Shown here one piece after another: positions 10,701 through 21,645 of a stretch of 64,000 nucleotides of DNA. Source of the stretch: Neoechinorhynchus agilis (taxonomy: Eukaryota; Acanthocephala); NCBI GenBank assembly GCA_051530055.1, contig CM121341.1, positions 9,238,001 to 9,302,000 of the forward strand, written 5' to 3'. The notes below the pieces were generated by a model. That model had not been told where the DNA came from. It searched no databases and worked only from the letters and a program-made list of their open reading frames with translations. The first letter of the stretch is position 1. Every line of letters begins with the position of its first letter. The position numbers and the translations under genes were made by a program.

Positions 10701-12955
10701 CCTTAAACAACTATGATAAATAATCCAAATGTATCGAGCATCAGAGAAAAAACAACAGCGTGAAACTCACCTTCATTAACTCTGATGAAGAGCTTGAACC
10801 TCGCGCGCGTATGATAAACAACAGCGTTATTTACGATTAAAAGAACTCCGTTAAAGAGTCCGTAAGTCAAAAGCGTCAGAGAAACAACAACGTGAAACTC
10901 ACCTTAAACAACTATGATAAATAATCCAAATGTATCGAGCATCAAAAACGCGTGAAACTCACTTAAACAACTATGATAAAACAAACGTATCAGTTTCAAG
11001 AAAAAACAACAGCGTGAAACTCGCTTCAGTAACTTCGATAAATAATCCAAATATATCGAGCATCAGAGAAAAAACAACAGCGTGAAACTCACTTTCATTA
11101 ACTCTGATGAAGAGCTTGAACCTCGCGCGCGTATGATAAACAACAGCGTTATTTACGATTAAAAGAACTCCGTTAAAGAGTCCGTAAGTCAAAAGCGTCA
11201 GAGAAACAACAACGTGAAACTCACCTTAAACAACTATGATAAATAATCCAAATGTATCGAGCATCAGAGAAAAAACAACAGCGTGAAACTCACTTTCATT
11301 AACTCTGATGAAGAGCTTGAACCTCGCGCGCGTATGATAAACAACAGCGTTATTTACGATTAAAAGAACTCCGTTAAAGAGTCCGTAAGTCAAAAGCGTC
11401 AGAGAAACAACAACGTGAAACTCACCTTAAACAACTATGATAAATAATCCAAATGTATCGAGCATCAGAGAAAAAACAACAGCGTGAAACTCACCTTCAT
11501 TAACTCTGATGAAGAGCTTGAACCTCGCGCGCGTATGATAAACAACAGCGTTATTTACGATTAAAAGAACTCCGTTAAAGAGTCCGTAAGTCAAAAGCGT
11601 CAGAGAAACAACAACGTGAAACTCACCTTAAACAACTATGATAAATAATCCAAATGTATCGAGCATCAGAGAAAAAACAACAGCGTGAAACTCACCTTCA
11701 TTAACTCTGATGAAGAGCTTGAACCTCGCGCGCGTATGATAAACAACAGCGTTATTTACGATTAAAAGAACTCCGTTAAAGAGTCCGTAAGTCAAAAGCG
11801 TCAGAGAAACAACAACGTGAAACTCACCTTAAACAACTATGATAAATAATCCAAATGTATCGAGCATCAGAAAAACAACAGCGTGAAACTCACTTTCATT
11901 AACTCTGATGAAGAGCTTGAACCTCGCGCGCGTATGATAAACAACAGCGTTATTTACGATTAAAAGAACTCCGTTAAAGAGTCCGTAAGTCAAAAGCGTC
12001 AGAGAAACAACAACGTGAAACTCACCTTAAACAACTATGATAAATAATCCAAATGTATCGAGCATCAGAGAAAAAACAACAGCGTGAAACTCACTTTCAT
12101 TAACTCTGATGAAGAGCTTGAACCTCGCGCGCGTATGATAAACAACAGCGTTATTTACGATTAAAAGAACTCCGTTAAAGAGTCCGTAAGTCAAAAGCGT
12201 CAGAGAAACAACAACGTGAAACTCACCTTAAACAACTATGATAAATAATCCAAATGTATCGAGCATCAGAGAAAAACAACAGCGTGAAACCCACCTTAAA
12301 CAAATATGATAAATAATCCAAACGTATCGAGTTTCAGAGAAAAAACAACAGCGTGAAACTCGCCTTCAGTAACTTCGATAAATAATCCAAATGTATCGAG
12401 CATCAGAGTAAAAACAACAACGTGAAACTCACCTTCATTAACTCTGATGAAGAGCTTGAACCTCGCGCGCGTATGATAAACAACAGCGTTATTTACGATT
12501 AAAAGAACTCCGTTAAAGAGTCCGTAAGTCAAAAGCGTCAGAGAAACAACAGCGTGAAACTTACCTTAAACAACTATGATAAATAATCCAAATGTATCGA
12601 GCATCAGAGAAAAACAACAGCGTGAAACTCGCCTTCAGTAACTTCGATAAATAGTTCAAACGTCTCGAGCACCAGAGAAAAACATCACCGTGAAACTCAC
12701 CTTAAACAACTATGATAAATAATCCAAACGTATCGAGTTTCAGAGAAAAACAACAGCGTGAAACTCGTCTTCAGTATCTTCGATAAATAGTTCAAACGTC
12801 TCGAGCACCAGAGAAAAACAACAGCGTGAAACCCACCTTAAACAACTATGATAAATAATCCAAACGTATCGAGTTTCAGAGAAAAAACAACAGCGTGAAA
12901 CTCGCCTTCAGTAACTTCGATAAATAGTTCAAACGTCTCGAGCACCAGAGAAAAC
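7710..12955. repeat. 201-bp higher-order satellite
   Basis: About 5.2 kb of tandem repeats. The dominant period is 201 bp (marker TCAAAAGCGTCAGAG at 7921, 8122, 8323). Each 201-bp unit looks like a trimer of diverged units of about 67 bp sharing AACAACAGCGT followed by GAAACTC. Between the trimers, particularly at the two ends (8,340-8,700 and 12,250-12,955), single 67-bp units of another type (ATCGAGTTTCAGAG..CTCGCCTTCAG) appear. Frames of 73-78 residues on the minus strand are by-products of the period. No transposon protein is visible. At 7,709 it abuts the PLE satellite and at 12,955 it cuts a PLE GIY-YIG domain, so both edges are PLE sequence. Confidence 0.9.
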
Positions 12956-13370
12956 CTGATTTCTCCTGTTCAGATCGTTCGTTTGCCCGATGTAGACCTG
13001 ATTACATTCACTACATGGAATCTTATACTGATCCAGATTGAGGCTCGCCTTTTTGTTGGGACAAAGCAGTGTGTAAATTACGTCCCTTCCGACAATACAC
13101 ATCTACCAGGGTACTGCTACTAACTGTTTGTAGTGTCCTCTGCATCTTCCTGAACAAGGATTCATCATGGAAGGGGACCTCTAGGTAAATCTTCCCTTTC
13201 TTCACATTAGAAACCCTTCCGTGGCTGTGCCTCACTCCTTCAAGGCATCTTTTTACCAAATGTAGAGGGTAACCGAGTCTTGTTGAAGAAGGAGTGAGAG
13301 TGATGCTCACGTTTATCCCAGACCGGGAAAGGGTCGGAGAACTGTCGCTTCGGAGGAACAATTGGTCTGA
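12956..13370 (-). mobile_element. Penelope-like element fragment (RT end to GIY-YIG)
   Basis: Minus-strand frame with PLE features. A RLGYPLHLVKRCLEG segment is typical of the region after the reverse transcriptase palm. LEVPFHDESLFRKMQRTLQ and VDVYCRKGRNLHTAL come next. Then, with a frame change, IPCSECNQVYIGQTNDLNRR forms the start of the GIY-YIG nuclease with its CxxC. PLEs encode a reverse transcriptase plus this endonuclease. The fragment is cut off inside the nuclease by the 201-bp satellite and at its other end joins LINE sequence near 13,370. It is a different subfamily from the one in the 419-bp array. Confidence 0.75.
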
Positions 13371-15080
13371 GGAGGATGGTGCAGTGATCCGAGGTAACTA
13401 CGGGTGCGAGTTTAATGGAAGCGGAATATTTGGCTATATTGGTAACGATTTTATCTAGTTTGGATGCCAGGTTTCCGTAATGACGAGAATGTCGGCTTTG
13501 GTGGCCGTAGCGACTGAACAGCTCGTCGATTTTTGGCAGGATGCTACGAATATTGGTATATGATTGTAGGGAACGGCTGTTTAGGAGGGTTGCTCAGCAA
13601 GGAAATGGGTTGGAGGGGCGAGATGGGTGTCAAGTCGGGTGAAGTTGTGGTTGCCTGTTCATCTAGAGTGCAAGTGGATTGTTCAAGGCCATCCGAAATT
13701 TTTTGGGTTGGGCCTCTGACAGAGTGAAAGTGAAGTTAGGTATGGCTGCGATGTCTTTGTTTGAGTCACTGAGCCGGGTTTCTGCGGTGACTAGTATGTC
13801 TGAGGTGTGACGATTTTCTGATAAGGGATGGAAAACAGTTGTATATCTAATTTCTGCGAAGGAACAGCGGGTTCCTTTGGTGGTATCCAAAAATTTACGG
13901 CAGCAGAAGGCGTGTGTTGAACGGACGATAACTAATTGACTGTCGGGCTGGAAATATCCGGTAAGAGAGGGGTGATTTTAGTAAAAGAAAGCGTTTGAAG
14001 ATGTAGACAGAGGCAGTGTCACGAAGGTGAAAACTAACTTTTAGAAGGCGTGGACGAGAGTCAGCTGGATTATTTGATAGGATGCGGTGAACAGATACAG
14101 GCGCAGGAAGGTTGTTATAAGGGAAGAGCGTACGGGTAATTTCGTTTAGATGTAGTAGATTGTGTTTCAACGCATTGAAACGGCTAGAAATTGGACATTC
14201 AGGAACTTCAGGAATACCCAAGACGAAGATATCGTGCGATGGATCATATTTCTCATGTTTGTGTTGGGCGTGGCCAGGGAGAAGGCCGTATGTGTTAGGA
14301 ACAACCCTCGATTTGTTAGGCGGACGATTTTGTGGTGTGCGAGAAGATTTCGGTGAGGGAGGTGTTATTTCCGGTAACCTCTGCTGAGAGGGAGGCTAAA
14401 GGGTAGACTTGGTTGAAAAGCGAGCGTAGTCTTGAAAGGACGGAAGTCGACGAGCTGGATAAAACGGAGCTGCGCGGAGGGTGGATGTGAGGAAGGTAAT
14501 ATGAGTCTGAACCGGAGGTTTGAGAATCGGGATTGAGTTAAGTCGAGGGTCCAGGGACGATTTATCATTTCCAGGTGTGTATGGCATGTTTGGGTTGTCA
14601 CAAGATAGTTGGTTGGCCTTGTACGGAAACAGGTCATGCTCTTTGTCATTAATTAGATTTGAAATTAACGAGCTTCTGGGAGCTGGTAAGGGATCCTTGA
14701 CAATTGTTTGGTTGTGTTTTGGGGATATACTCAGTTGAGTGGGATGTGTTGTGACGGGTGAAACGGGAGGAAAGAGATCGGGGTGGGGGTTGATTCTGGC
14801 GATGGGCCGTTGTTGGGCATCAGATCGGGAGAAATCTGTGTGATGGCTTCTGTTGTGATGTTCAAAGGTATGGTAGAAGTTGATGTTTCGAGGTTAGCGT
14901 CGATCGCGGTCGAAAGTGCCCTGTTGATAACTCCAAAAGGCATTCGATCTGGTGCCAATTTGATCAGCAGCTTGGCGCAGCAGAACCCACAGACAAAGAA
15001 CGGGCAAGGCTCTGGGATGTGCGTTGGGGCGATGAGGGTTGTTATCGAGCACCCTTGGCACGATCACGCTAATATAATAT
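13371..15080 (-). mobile_element. LINE, ORF1 and start of ORF2, decayed
   Basis: Read on the minus strand. The upstream part (15,080 to about 13,900) is proline- and serine-rich with PSPKSSRTPQNRPP-like stretches, followed by a segment ending RPRLLKVSFHLRD, as in the ORF1 protein of CR1/jockey-type LINEs. After 13,700 a scrambled ORF2 start follows: IIYQ-type strand with ILPKIDELF, and near 13,390 TSDHCTIL, resembling the SDH motif of an APE endonuclease. Several stops and frame changes; no RT is present, because PLE sequence follows. A related fragment (YSNTRSLLPK) lies at 33,738-33,980. Confidence 0.55.
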
Positions 15081-15356
15081 AAAAACCTATTTGAAATACG
15101 CGTGTCAAGATGGACTCAATGAGTGTTAATTATAGGTCGCTAACTGTCCTAGTTTGGTAGTAATTAATCTTTTTGTTCTAAATTGTATATCTGGACATTA
15201 AAGTGCGAATAAATTACGAACTATTATAGTTGCTGCGGTGTTTGACATTAGTTTTACTGAAGTATGTTTTGATATTAAAGCGTATAGCATCTATAATACA
15301 ATTAGAGGGTGGCCTGCAGAAGGCTCAAGATATAACAATATTTCGAAAATGAAACC

Positions 15357-16064
15357 AGGCGTGGTTGGAGGCTGTTCCTCTGGCATCAGTGGGAACTCTC
15401 CCGATATGCACGCTCCATCGCTTTTGATGTGGGTCTTTGGTTGATGCTCTCGGGCGACACGGTCTCGTCTGCAGAAGGTCAGCAGGAAGGTTCTCACGCA
15501 ATTCTGAAATCAATAACGTAATTTCTCGGGCGTTGAGAACGGCGAACTTCCCCAACATCCTGGAACCCGTCCACCTCTGTAGACTAGACGGCCGTAGGCC
15601 TAATGGAATTTCGGTCTTCCCGTGGCGGGAGGGCAAATGCCTTCTCTGGGACACCACGTGCGTGGACACCCTCGCAGCCAGCAACATCCCCTACTCCCTC
15701 GAAATCGCCGGTGGTGCCGTCAGTGAAGCGGAATGGAAGAAAAACACGGAAATATATTCAGTTATCGAGGGCTCATTATTTTGTCCCCTTTGGGGTAGAG
15801 ACGCATGGAGCGCTCGGCAGCTCGGCACTCTCTCTGCTCCAGGATCTCTCGAAGAAATTGAGAGAGGCAACCGGAGACTCAAGAGCAGGCTTATTTCTTC
15901 GACAAAATATCTCGCTGGCAGTACAACGGGGCAATGCTGCCAGCGTGATGGCGACGGTCGAGGAAGGACAAAAGCTGGAATTTGGTGGGAGGTGGTGAGT
16001 GTGTTAATTGTTGAGAGATGAAGATTGATTGAATACATTTATCGTTATTTAAAAAAAATTTGAC
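15357..16064 (+). mobile_element. LINE 3' end with restriction-like endonuclease
   Basis: Encodes the C-terminal part of a non-LTR element. A C-C-H-C knuckle (GRHGLVCRRSAGRFSRNSEI) precedes CRLDGRRPNG, then CLLWDTTCVDTLA, then AEWKKNTEIYS. After a frame change come FVPFGVETHGALG, REATGDSRAGLFLRQNIS and QRGNAAS, ending VEEGQKLEFGGRW and a stop. The spacing PDG..D..K fits a PD-(D/E)xK restriction-like nuclease as in R2/NeSL-type elements; this clade assignment is inference. It is the least decayed tail of this family in the window, with one obvious frame change. It sits inside the broken gene copy at 15,288-16,340. Confidence 0.65.
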
Positions 16065-16139
16065 CTTAGTACTACAAACTCGATTTTTTTCAAATGCTAC
16101 CTCATTATGAGCGAAGACATAAATATTATTGGTATGAAG

Positions 16140-16245
16140 TCTCGCTAACCGGTAACTTTTATTTTGTGTTTAAGTGTGAATAATTTTTTGTTGTTGTTGG
16201 TCATACAACCCACCGATCTGGGTATAAAAAGCGCATAAAATCACT
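16140..16245. mobile_element. Short insertion with imperfect target duplication
   Basis: The source gene reads TATTGGTATGAAGGAACC without interruption at 3,293-3,310. Here about 100 bp separate TATTGGTATGAAG (left) from ACTGGTATAAAGGAACC (right), so a 10-bp block (TGGTATGAAG / TGGTATAAAG) is present on both sides with one mismatch. The insert is AT-rich, contains TTGTTGTTGTTGG and codes for nothing visible. It may be a short non-autonomous element or a transposon tail. Confidence 0.5.
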
Positions 16246-16496
16246 TAATTACTGGTATAAAGGAACCGAGGATTGCTACTGGCTTGAAGCTCAGACGAAC
16301 CAAGCAGTATATAGAGATTTGTAAAGATGTTTAACATTTTCGTCACAGATAAGCGTTAATGGAAATTTTTTGAAATATTACGTCCCATCTAAACAATTTT
16401 GTCCTGAAAAATATGACATACAAATCAAGATAAAATCAAAAGTTAAGATCCATTCCATAAAAAACCAATTCACCCCTGATAACACGAGGAAGGGTT

Positions 16497-18838
16497 TTAA
16501 TGCAGTTCGTTTGTGGTGAACAACTTGAAAGATTCCGATGGCCAATAAAGATACTGATTACAATCATAAATAAGTGTCCAGATATACGGAACAAAGAAGT
16601 TCGAGGAATTTGATTGTTCAGCGAATCGATATCGCTTTGCTTCCTCGACGGCATCAATGATTTTATTGGCTGAAAATATTGGCAGTCTATTCTTAATAAG
16701 ACTCATGAGTTTCGCTGCAGATATTTCCATGCCGGTGTCTAATATCAGAACCGAAAAATAGTTGATCGTCTACAGCAAAAAATTATTAAGTGTATGAAAA
16801 AAGAAGAATCAAACCTCATTGATTTGGTCAAGTGACTTGCTTGTACATTCCTTGATGTGCTCGTCAAGATATAAAAACAATTCTCGTTCATAGAGAAGGC
16901 AATAAATAAAATTTGGATTTTGCTTTGCCCTATAATAGGCAACCAGTGAAACATTTTCAAGTAGACTCTGAAATACAGATAAAATCATTTCCCTTTGGCG
17001 ATTTAAGACATTTGACTCCGGGTCATGTTCCGAAACATCGTTCTTAAGGCTGGCATCCTTTAATTTATTGCGAATGCAATGTACCAATGAAAATAAGCGC
17101 TGGCAAGTGCAAATCGATATATTGCTCGACGTAATCAGAAGGTTTGACAAAATTCCGAGTGCGTTTCCAACCGTTGGAAATTGCTGCAGTTTGAAGAACG
17201 ATGATTGGATGAGTCTTAAAAGTGATAGGATACACAAATCGCTAATTGTGAGTGATGAATTGCAATATCGACTTTCCAGCCAATCTGGGTATTGACTGAT
17301 TTTTGTATCTGATAAAGCGACTGTCAATATCCGGTCTTCGCTCATTATCAAAAGATTTACGACATTGAGATAAATATGATTGAGATTGAATTTGTTTGTG
17401 GTCGATAGTATCCCAACATAAATAACTTCCAGTAGAGGTAGGATAAACTGCTCAGTGTTCAGTTGGCCCAATATAAATAATCGATTTCATTCGATCTTTA
17501 AGAAGAAATTTTTGTAAAGATCGATTGATTAAATTTTTTGTGTTTTGAAAGTAAAGCATGACACATCAGTGCACCCTCCTCCCTGCGATTTGCGCTGCAT
17601 AGAAAATCGTAGAGGTCACTTGCATCAATTCCCTTACCTACATTGGAAACGTTGAGAAATTAAAGCTTAAGAGTTACAACAGGTTTTAAATTAAATTGAG
17701 GAAATAATTAACTTCGCTTATTTTCGAACAAACTTTGAATGTTGTAGAAATCAGTGGTTCGAGTAAAGAAATAAACTTTTAAATTGAAATATTACGCTTG
17801 TAAGCAAAGGAACACTATTCATTAAAGACTGCTTCTATCGAATAGATTTTAGTTAAAATCTTTGCCAGTTTAATCCATAAAAAAGCTCATAATTGATAGT
17901 TAACACGGTTCGGTTCTATTTCTCTGAACTCCGACAAACTTACCGTTAAGTCCATTGAGAGTCGAATCCAACACGATATCAATTGATATTGATTCAGAGA
18001 ATTTCTTAAGACGATCATCGTAGAAGCAAATCAAGAAAAGGTGACCAGCCAATTTCTGAATAAGGTCATCATTACCATCTAAGCAGCATTTGCAAGTTTG
18101 AAATGGTAAAGGATACGGTGCTAGAAAAGACACAATTGCAGAAATGCTGGCTTTAAAGAGAGTATTCCCAGTAGTTATTGGATGAACTCCTTCTAGTTGA
18201 ACACTTAGAAGATTGAACAGCAGTGAAACGTCTTTTCCTTAAAAATCGTCAATGTGAAGGGAGATAGGAAAAACAAATTTACCGTTTAAAGAATCGAGAA
18301 ATATTTTGTAGATCGAAGAACAGACATTCGAGTCCGTGCCAAGACGATTGCAAGCAAGAATAGTTATCAGAAGTAGAAATGTACATGTAATGAGATATTC
18401 GCACGACTTTTCCCAACTTTCATTGTTTAATATATATACTTTGAAATGAATAAAAGGCTGAGCGAGCTACTCACTGATTACATCGAATTATTTCAGGAGT
18501 TCGGTTGATCACTGCATTGACAATTGCTAGTATTTCGGATAGGAGACAAGGTGCATCTGTACCTAAAAACTAACATTGTGTTTTTCGGAAATTAAACTAA
18601 AAACTGACCGCATCTTAAAAATGAGGTCGAGAATTTCGAATTCTCTTTAGTTTCGATTACATGTTTTATGACAACTCGAAAAAGTATAATACTGTTCACT
18701 AGTAACCAATATTGGCTTTCGCTACCATCAATAGCTTCAGTTTTAATATGATCTCTCAATCGAATAAGAATCAATGATTCAAAAGCAATTGAGTGATTCT
18801 GATAGGCAACTTGACAAGAACGACGCAAGTCAGAAAAA
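16497..18838 (-). CDS. DYM: Dymeclin, multi-exon
   Basis: Dymeclin is a Golgi-associated, membrane-trafficking protein of about 670 residues in human. The C-terminus FFVPYIWTLIYDCNQYLYW matches FFIPYVWSLVYNSAVGLYW of the family; FPTVGNALGILSN, QNPNFIYCLLYERELF and LPLLEVIYVG match other conserved blocks in order. Exons from 5' to 3': 18,609-18,838, 18,482-18,562, 18,283-18,438, 17,944-18,237, about 17,520-17,637, 16,815-about 17,480 and 16,497-16,769. Introns are 43-46 bp apart from 17,638-17,943. I could not resolve the join near 17,480-17,520, where the frame does not carry through cleanly. The N-terminal roughly 60 residues are not found; a 157-bp satellite starts just upstream. The gene may be 5'-truncated or its first exon lies within or beyond the array. 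Confidence 0.85.
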
Positions 18839-18848
18839 GTACGTTAAA

Positions 18849-19949
18849 AAAGAAAGTCCTTTAGAAAAGAATTATTATTGCTTATTCTTAAATTGTTCTC
18901 TTTGATTTAAATGTTTAAATTGATCATTTTTTCCCAAAAAATACGAACGCTTAAGCAATTTCGATTTATGACAGAATTTCAGATTAGTCGTCGAAACTTT
19001 AGAGAGCTCGCTTAAAGAAAGTCCTTTAGAAAAGAATTATTAATGTTCATTCTTAAATTGTTCTCTTTGATTTAAATTGATCATTTTTCCCCAAAAAATA
19101 CGAACGCTTAAGCAATTTCGATTTATGACAGAATTTCAGATTAGTCGTCGGAACTTTAGAGAGCTCGCTTAAAGAAAGTCCTTTAGAAAAGAATTATTAA
19201 TGTTCATTCTTAAATTGTTCTCTTTGATTTAAATTGATCATTTTTCCCCCAAAAAATACGAACGCTTAAGCAATTTCGATTTATGACAGAATTTCAGATT
19301 AGTCGTCGAAACTATAGAGAGCTCGCTTAAAGAAAGTCCTTTAGAAAAGAATTATTAATGTTCATTCTTAAATTGTTCTCTTTGATTTAAATTGATCATT
19401 TTTCCCCCAAAAAATACGAACGCTTAAGCAATTTCGATTTATGACAGAATTTCAGATTAGTCGTCGGAACTATAGAGCTCGCTTAAAGAAAGTCCTTTAG
19501 AAAAGAATTATTAATGTTCATTCTTAAATTGTTCTCTTTGATTTAAATTGATCATTTTTCCCCAAAAAATACGAACGCTTAAGCAATTTCGATTTATGAC
19601 AGAATTTCAGATTAGTCGTCGAAACTTTAGAGAGCTCGCTTAAAGAAAGTCCTTTAGAAAAGAATTATTAATGTTCATTCTTAAATTGTTCTCTTTGATT
19701 TAAATTGATCATTTTTCCCCCAAAAAATACGAACGCTTAAGCAATTTCGATTTATGACAGAATTTCAGATTAGTCGTCGAAACTTTAGAGAGCTCGCTTA
19801 AAGAAAGTCCTTTAGAAAAGAATTATTAATGTTCATTCTTAAATTGTTCTCTTTGATTTAAATTGATCATTTTTCCCCAAAAAATACGAACGCTTAAGCA
19901 ATTTCGATTTATGACAGAATTTCAGATTAGTCGTCGAAACTATAGAGAG
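18849..19949. repeat. 157-bp tandem array next to dymeclin
   Basis: Seven head-to-tail copies of a 156-158-bp unit (CTTAAAGAAAGTCC marker at 19,011, 19,168, 19,326, 19,482, 19,639 and 19,797). Each contains ACGAACGCTTAAGCAATTTC and AGATTAGTCGTCG. Copies differ by single bases and by the length of a C run. It begins within about 15 bases of the first recognisable dymeclin exon. One minus-strand frame per unit contains KLLKRSYFLGKNDQF, which faintly recalls the dymeclin N-terminus, but this is weak. The last copy ends at AGAGAGCTGGATT. Confidence 0.9.
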
Positions 19950-20095
19950 CTGGATTTATAATTTTATCTAAAGGTTAATAGTGTATAGATATTCGTATTG
20001 CCAAAAAAGATGGATAATCTTCTTCAGAGTTTCTGAGATTACTGAATAAAAATAGTTATTTGTCATCGACAGAGAAAATTCTTCGGATTAGTCAA

Positions 20096-20275
20096 AGTAT
20101 TATTTTGGTGATAAAAATCACCCGGTAATAACCTATTTGATTTTGATTTATGGGGGAAAAGGTGACCTCGCCTCATCAGTCATTGCTTAAGTCACTTCCT
20201 TCGAAATATTTTTCCTATAAATCAGATGTGCTATTACCGGGTGATTATTATCACCAAAATAATAATAGTTATTTT
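20096..20275. repeat. Head-to-head pair of PLE ends (imperfect palindrome)
   Basis: The left arm GGTGATAAAAATCACCCGG with following ATTTATGGGG is mirrored by the right arm ATAAATCAGATGTGCTATTA, CCGGGTGATTATTATCACC. On the minus strand the centre reads GACTGATGAGGCGAGGTCACC, the 5' half of the hammerhead seen at 47,594. On the plus strand TTCGAAATATT is its 3' half followed by the family's downstream flank. So two incomplete copies of one PLE terminus meet head to head, and neither hammerhead is whole. Confidence 0.65.
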
Positions 20276-20511
20276 TTTAATAAAAACTTTAACATTAAAT
20301 AATATAAAATTTAATTAAATCGTCCCCCGGACGCTGACCGCATTTCCTCGTTGGATTGCGAGGCTTATTCTTTGTATCAGGAAAATCCTCTCGCGTCGCT
20401 CCCCTGTTTGTGCTGCAAGTCGTCGTCACCCAAAGGGAATCACATAAAAATCTTCGTAATTGAAAGGAATCTGAGTTCGTCTAGTAAATCACTGCAAATA
20501 TACCAATGATT
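20276..20511. other. No gene seen
   Basis: Contains a GC-richer block (20,325-20,430, CGTCCCCCGGACGCTGACCG at its start) that looks like the edge of a decayed repeat. No coding or RNA feature is supported. Confidence 0.3.
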
Positions 20512-20882
20512 TTAAAACAAAAAATCAGCTATGGAGTTTTTGACAAAATTCCAAAGACAATAATGAGACTTCATATTTCTGTTTAATACATGAGTGCAAG
20601 CTTTCACGATAGCAGTGAAGTTCGTAAAGTTTTTACCGACAAGTTCATCAATGTCATTTCGGCAAGTTGCTTCCATATTCTTACAAAATTCTCTAGAGGA
20701 AATAAGATTTTTCATGCTTTGTTCGTTTAAATCACTTACGGCTTTTGACAGAAAACCACTCGGATTTCAGACATTTTGAACCACGTCGGATGACTACTAC
20801 TTGCAGCCGACGATGAACAAATTTCATGAAAAACGTCGAAAGCGGCTTTAACGCCCTCTGATTGACTCTCCTGATTGCCCAT
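20512..20882 (-). CDS. Small gene, possible N-myristoylated protein
   Basis: On the minus strand an ATG at 20,882 opens MGNQESQSEGVKAAFDVFHE, which has the MGNxxS form of an N-myristoylation site. After about 48 codons this frame stops near 20,738. A second frame, 20,512 to about 20,745 (SKAVSDLNEQSMKNLI.. to NSIADFLF), has protein-like composition and a helical look. The two are probably exons of one gene, but I found no splice pair that joins them cleanly, so either a small intron with an unusual site or a frame error separates them. I recognise no family. It could also be a decaying fragment. Confidence 0.35.
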
Positions 20883-21569
20883 AATCACCACCGGATCGAT
20901 TAAATGAACGTTTTGGCTTTATTAAACAACAAACGATTCTTTCGAACTGAACTCGAGCTTTTCCAATAAATATGGAATCGGCTGTTATCGGACATTGTGT
21001 TTACGACGACACTTGCAAAATTGATCAAAGGCGTACAAGATTGTGCCGAAACCAATCAGATTTCAAAAATAAAATCATTCTAATTTCTATGCCAATCTTC
21101 AAACAAATATAGAATCGTTAAAGAGATGACTGGTTGAATCAGTGTCGAAATGTCTCGGGTGTTCAAAAGCTACCTGAATCACGATATCAATTCTTAAATG
21201 TTACTGGCTATCTGGTCAGATTTAAGACATCTCTTCCTCGGCTTTTATGTATGGATCAATTTGCTGTGCTGTCAGGATGCAAAGTTGACTTTATTAATTG
21301 GACGATTTGAATGTATCTTAGGGATTAAATTTTTTATTCCAGCGAAAAACGTGTTGATTCTTTTTTTTCTAATAAAAGTGTTGTTTTCCACTCGAGAACT
21401 TTTGGGCAACGGCTTTCGCTTTGATATCTGCTACAAAATCAATGCAGCATTTTATCTGCTATTTTCCTTCGACCTACTCAGTACCAAAATTGACGATTTT
21501 TGAAGCATTCTTTAAAAGTTCTCAGTTAACGAATTCCCAAGAACGTACGGTTTAAAGTTTGTAAGAATA

Positions 21570-21645
21570 CCTCCGGATTCTCAGATACCTCCCGAGGAGG
21601 CGGAGACCGAAATCGGTTTACTGTGTGTCCATTCGGCCGCGTATG
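21570..21645. repeat. Degenerate copy of the 52-kb SINE-like repeat
   Basis: CTCCGGATTCTCAGATACCT followed by CCGAGGAGGCGGAGACC, then CATTCGGCCGCGTATGGG, parallels CTCCGGATCCTCAGATACCT and CATTTGGCCGTGCGTCATTGG at 52,552-52,642. It is shorter and more diverged. Confidence 0.5.

Larger units (their letters stand above)
15288..16340 (+). pseudogene. Broken copy of the 2.8-kb gene, split by insertions
   Basis: Short blocks repeat exon 2 of the gene at 2803-3625: CATCTATAATACAATTAGAG (15,289), GCCTGCAGAAGGCTCAAGAT (15,313), ATAACAATATTTCGAAA, TTTTTTTCAAATGCTACCTC (16,087) and GGATTGCTACTGGCTTGAAG (16,270). The copy carries small internal deletions and is interrupted twice: by a LINE tail (about 15,357-16,064) and by a 100-bp segment (about 16,140-16,245). 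Homology ends near the splice donor of the source exon. It cannot encode the original protein. Confidence 0.8.

Noticed and set aside
7800-12540. CTGATGAAGAG in the 201-bp satellite as another hammerhead
   Set aside because: A short stem (GAG/CTC) can be drawn after CTGATGA, but GCGC follows where GAAA is required, in every copy. No ribozyme is supported.
3838-12955. CRISPR array
   Set aside because: Repeats are 67-419 bp with no unique spacers, in a eukaryotic setting.
13533-14738. Plus-strand frames in 13.5-14.7 kb
   Set aside because: They are antisense to the decayed LINE ORF1 on the minus strand.
21198-21503. 101-residue plus-strand frame as a membrane protein
   Set aside because: Hydrophobic composition follows from AT-rich codons, with no homology, splice context or conservation visible.
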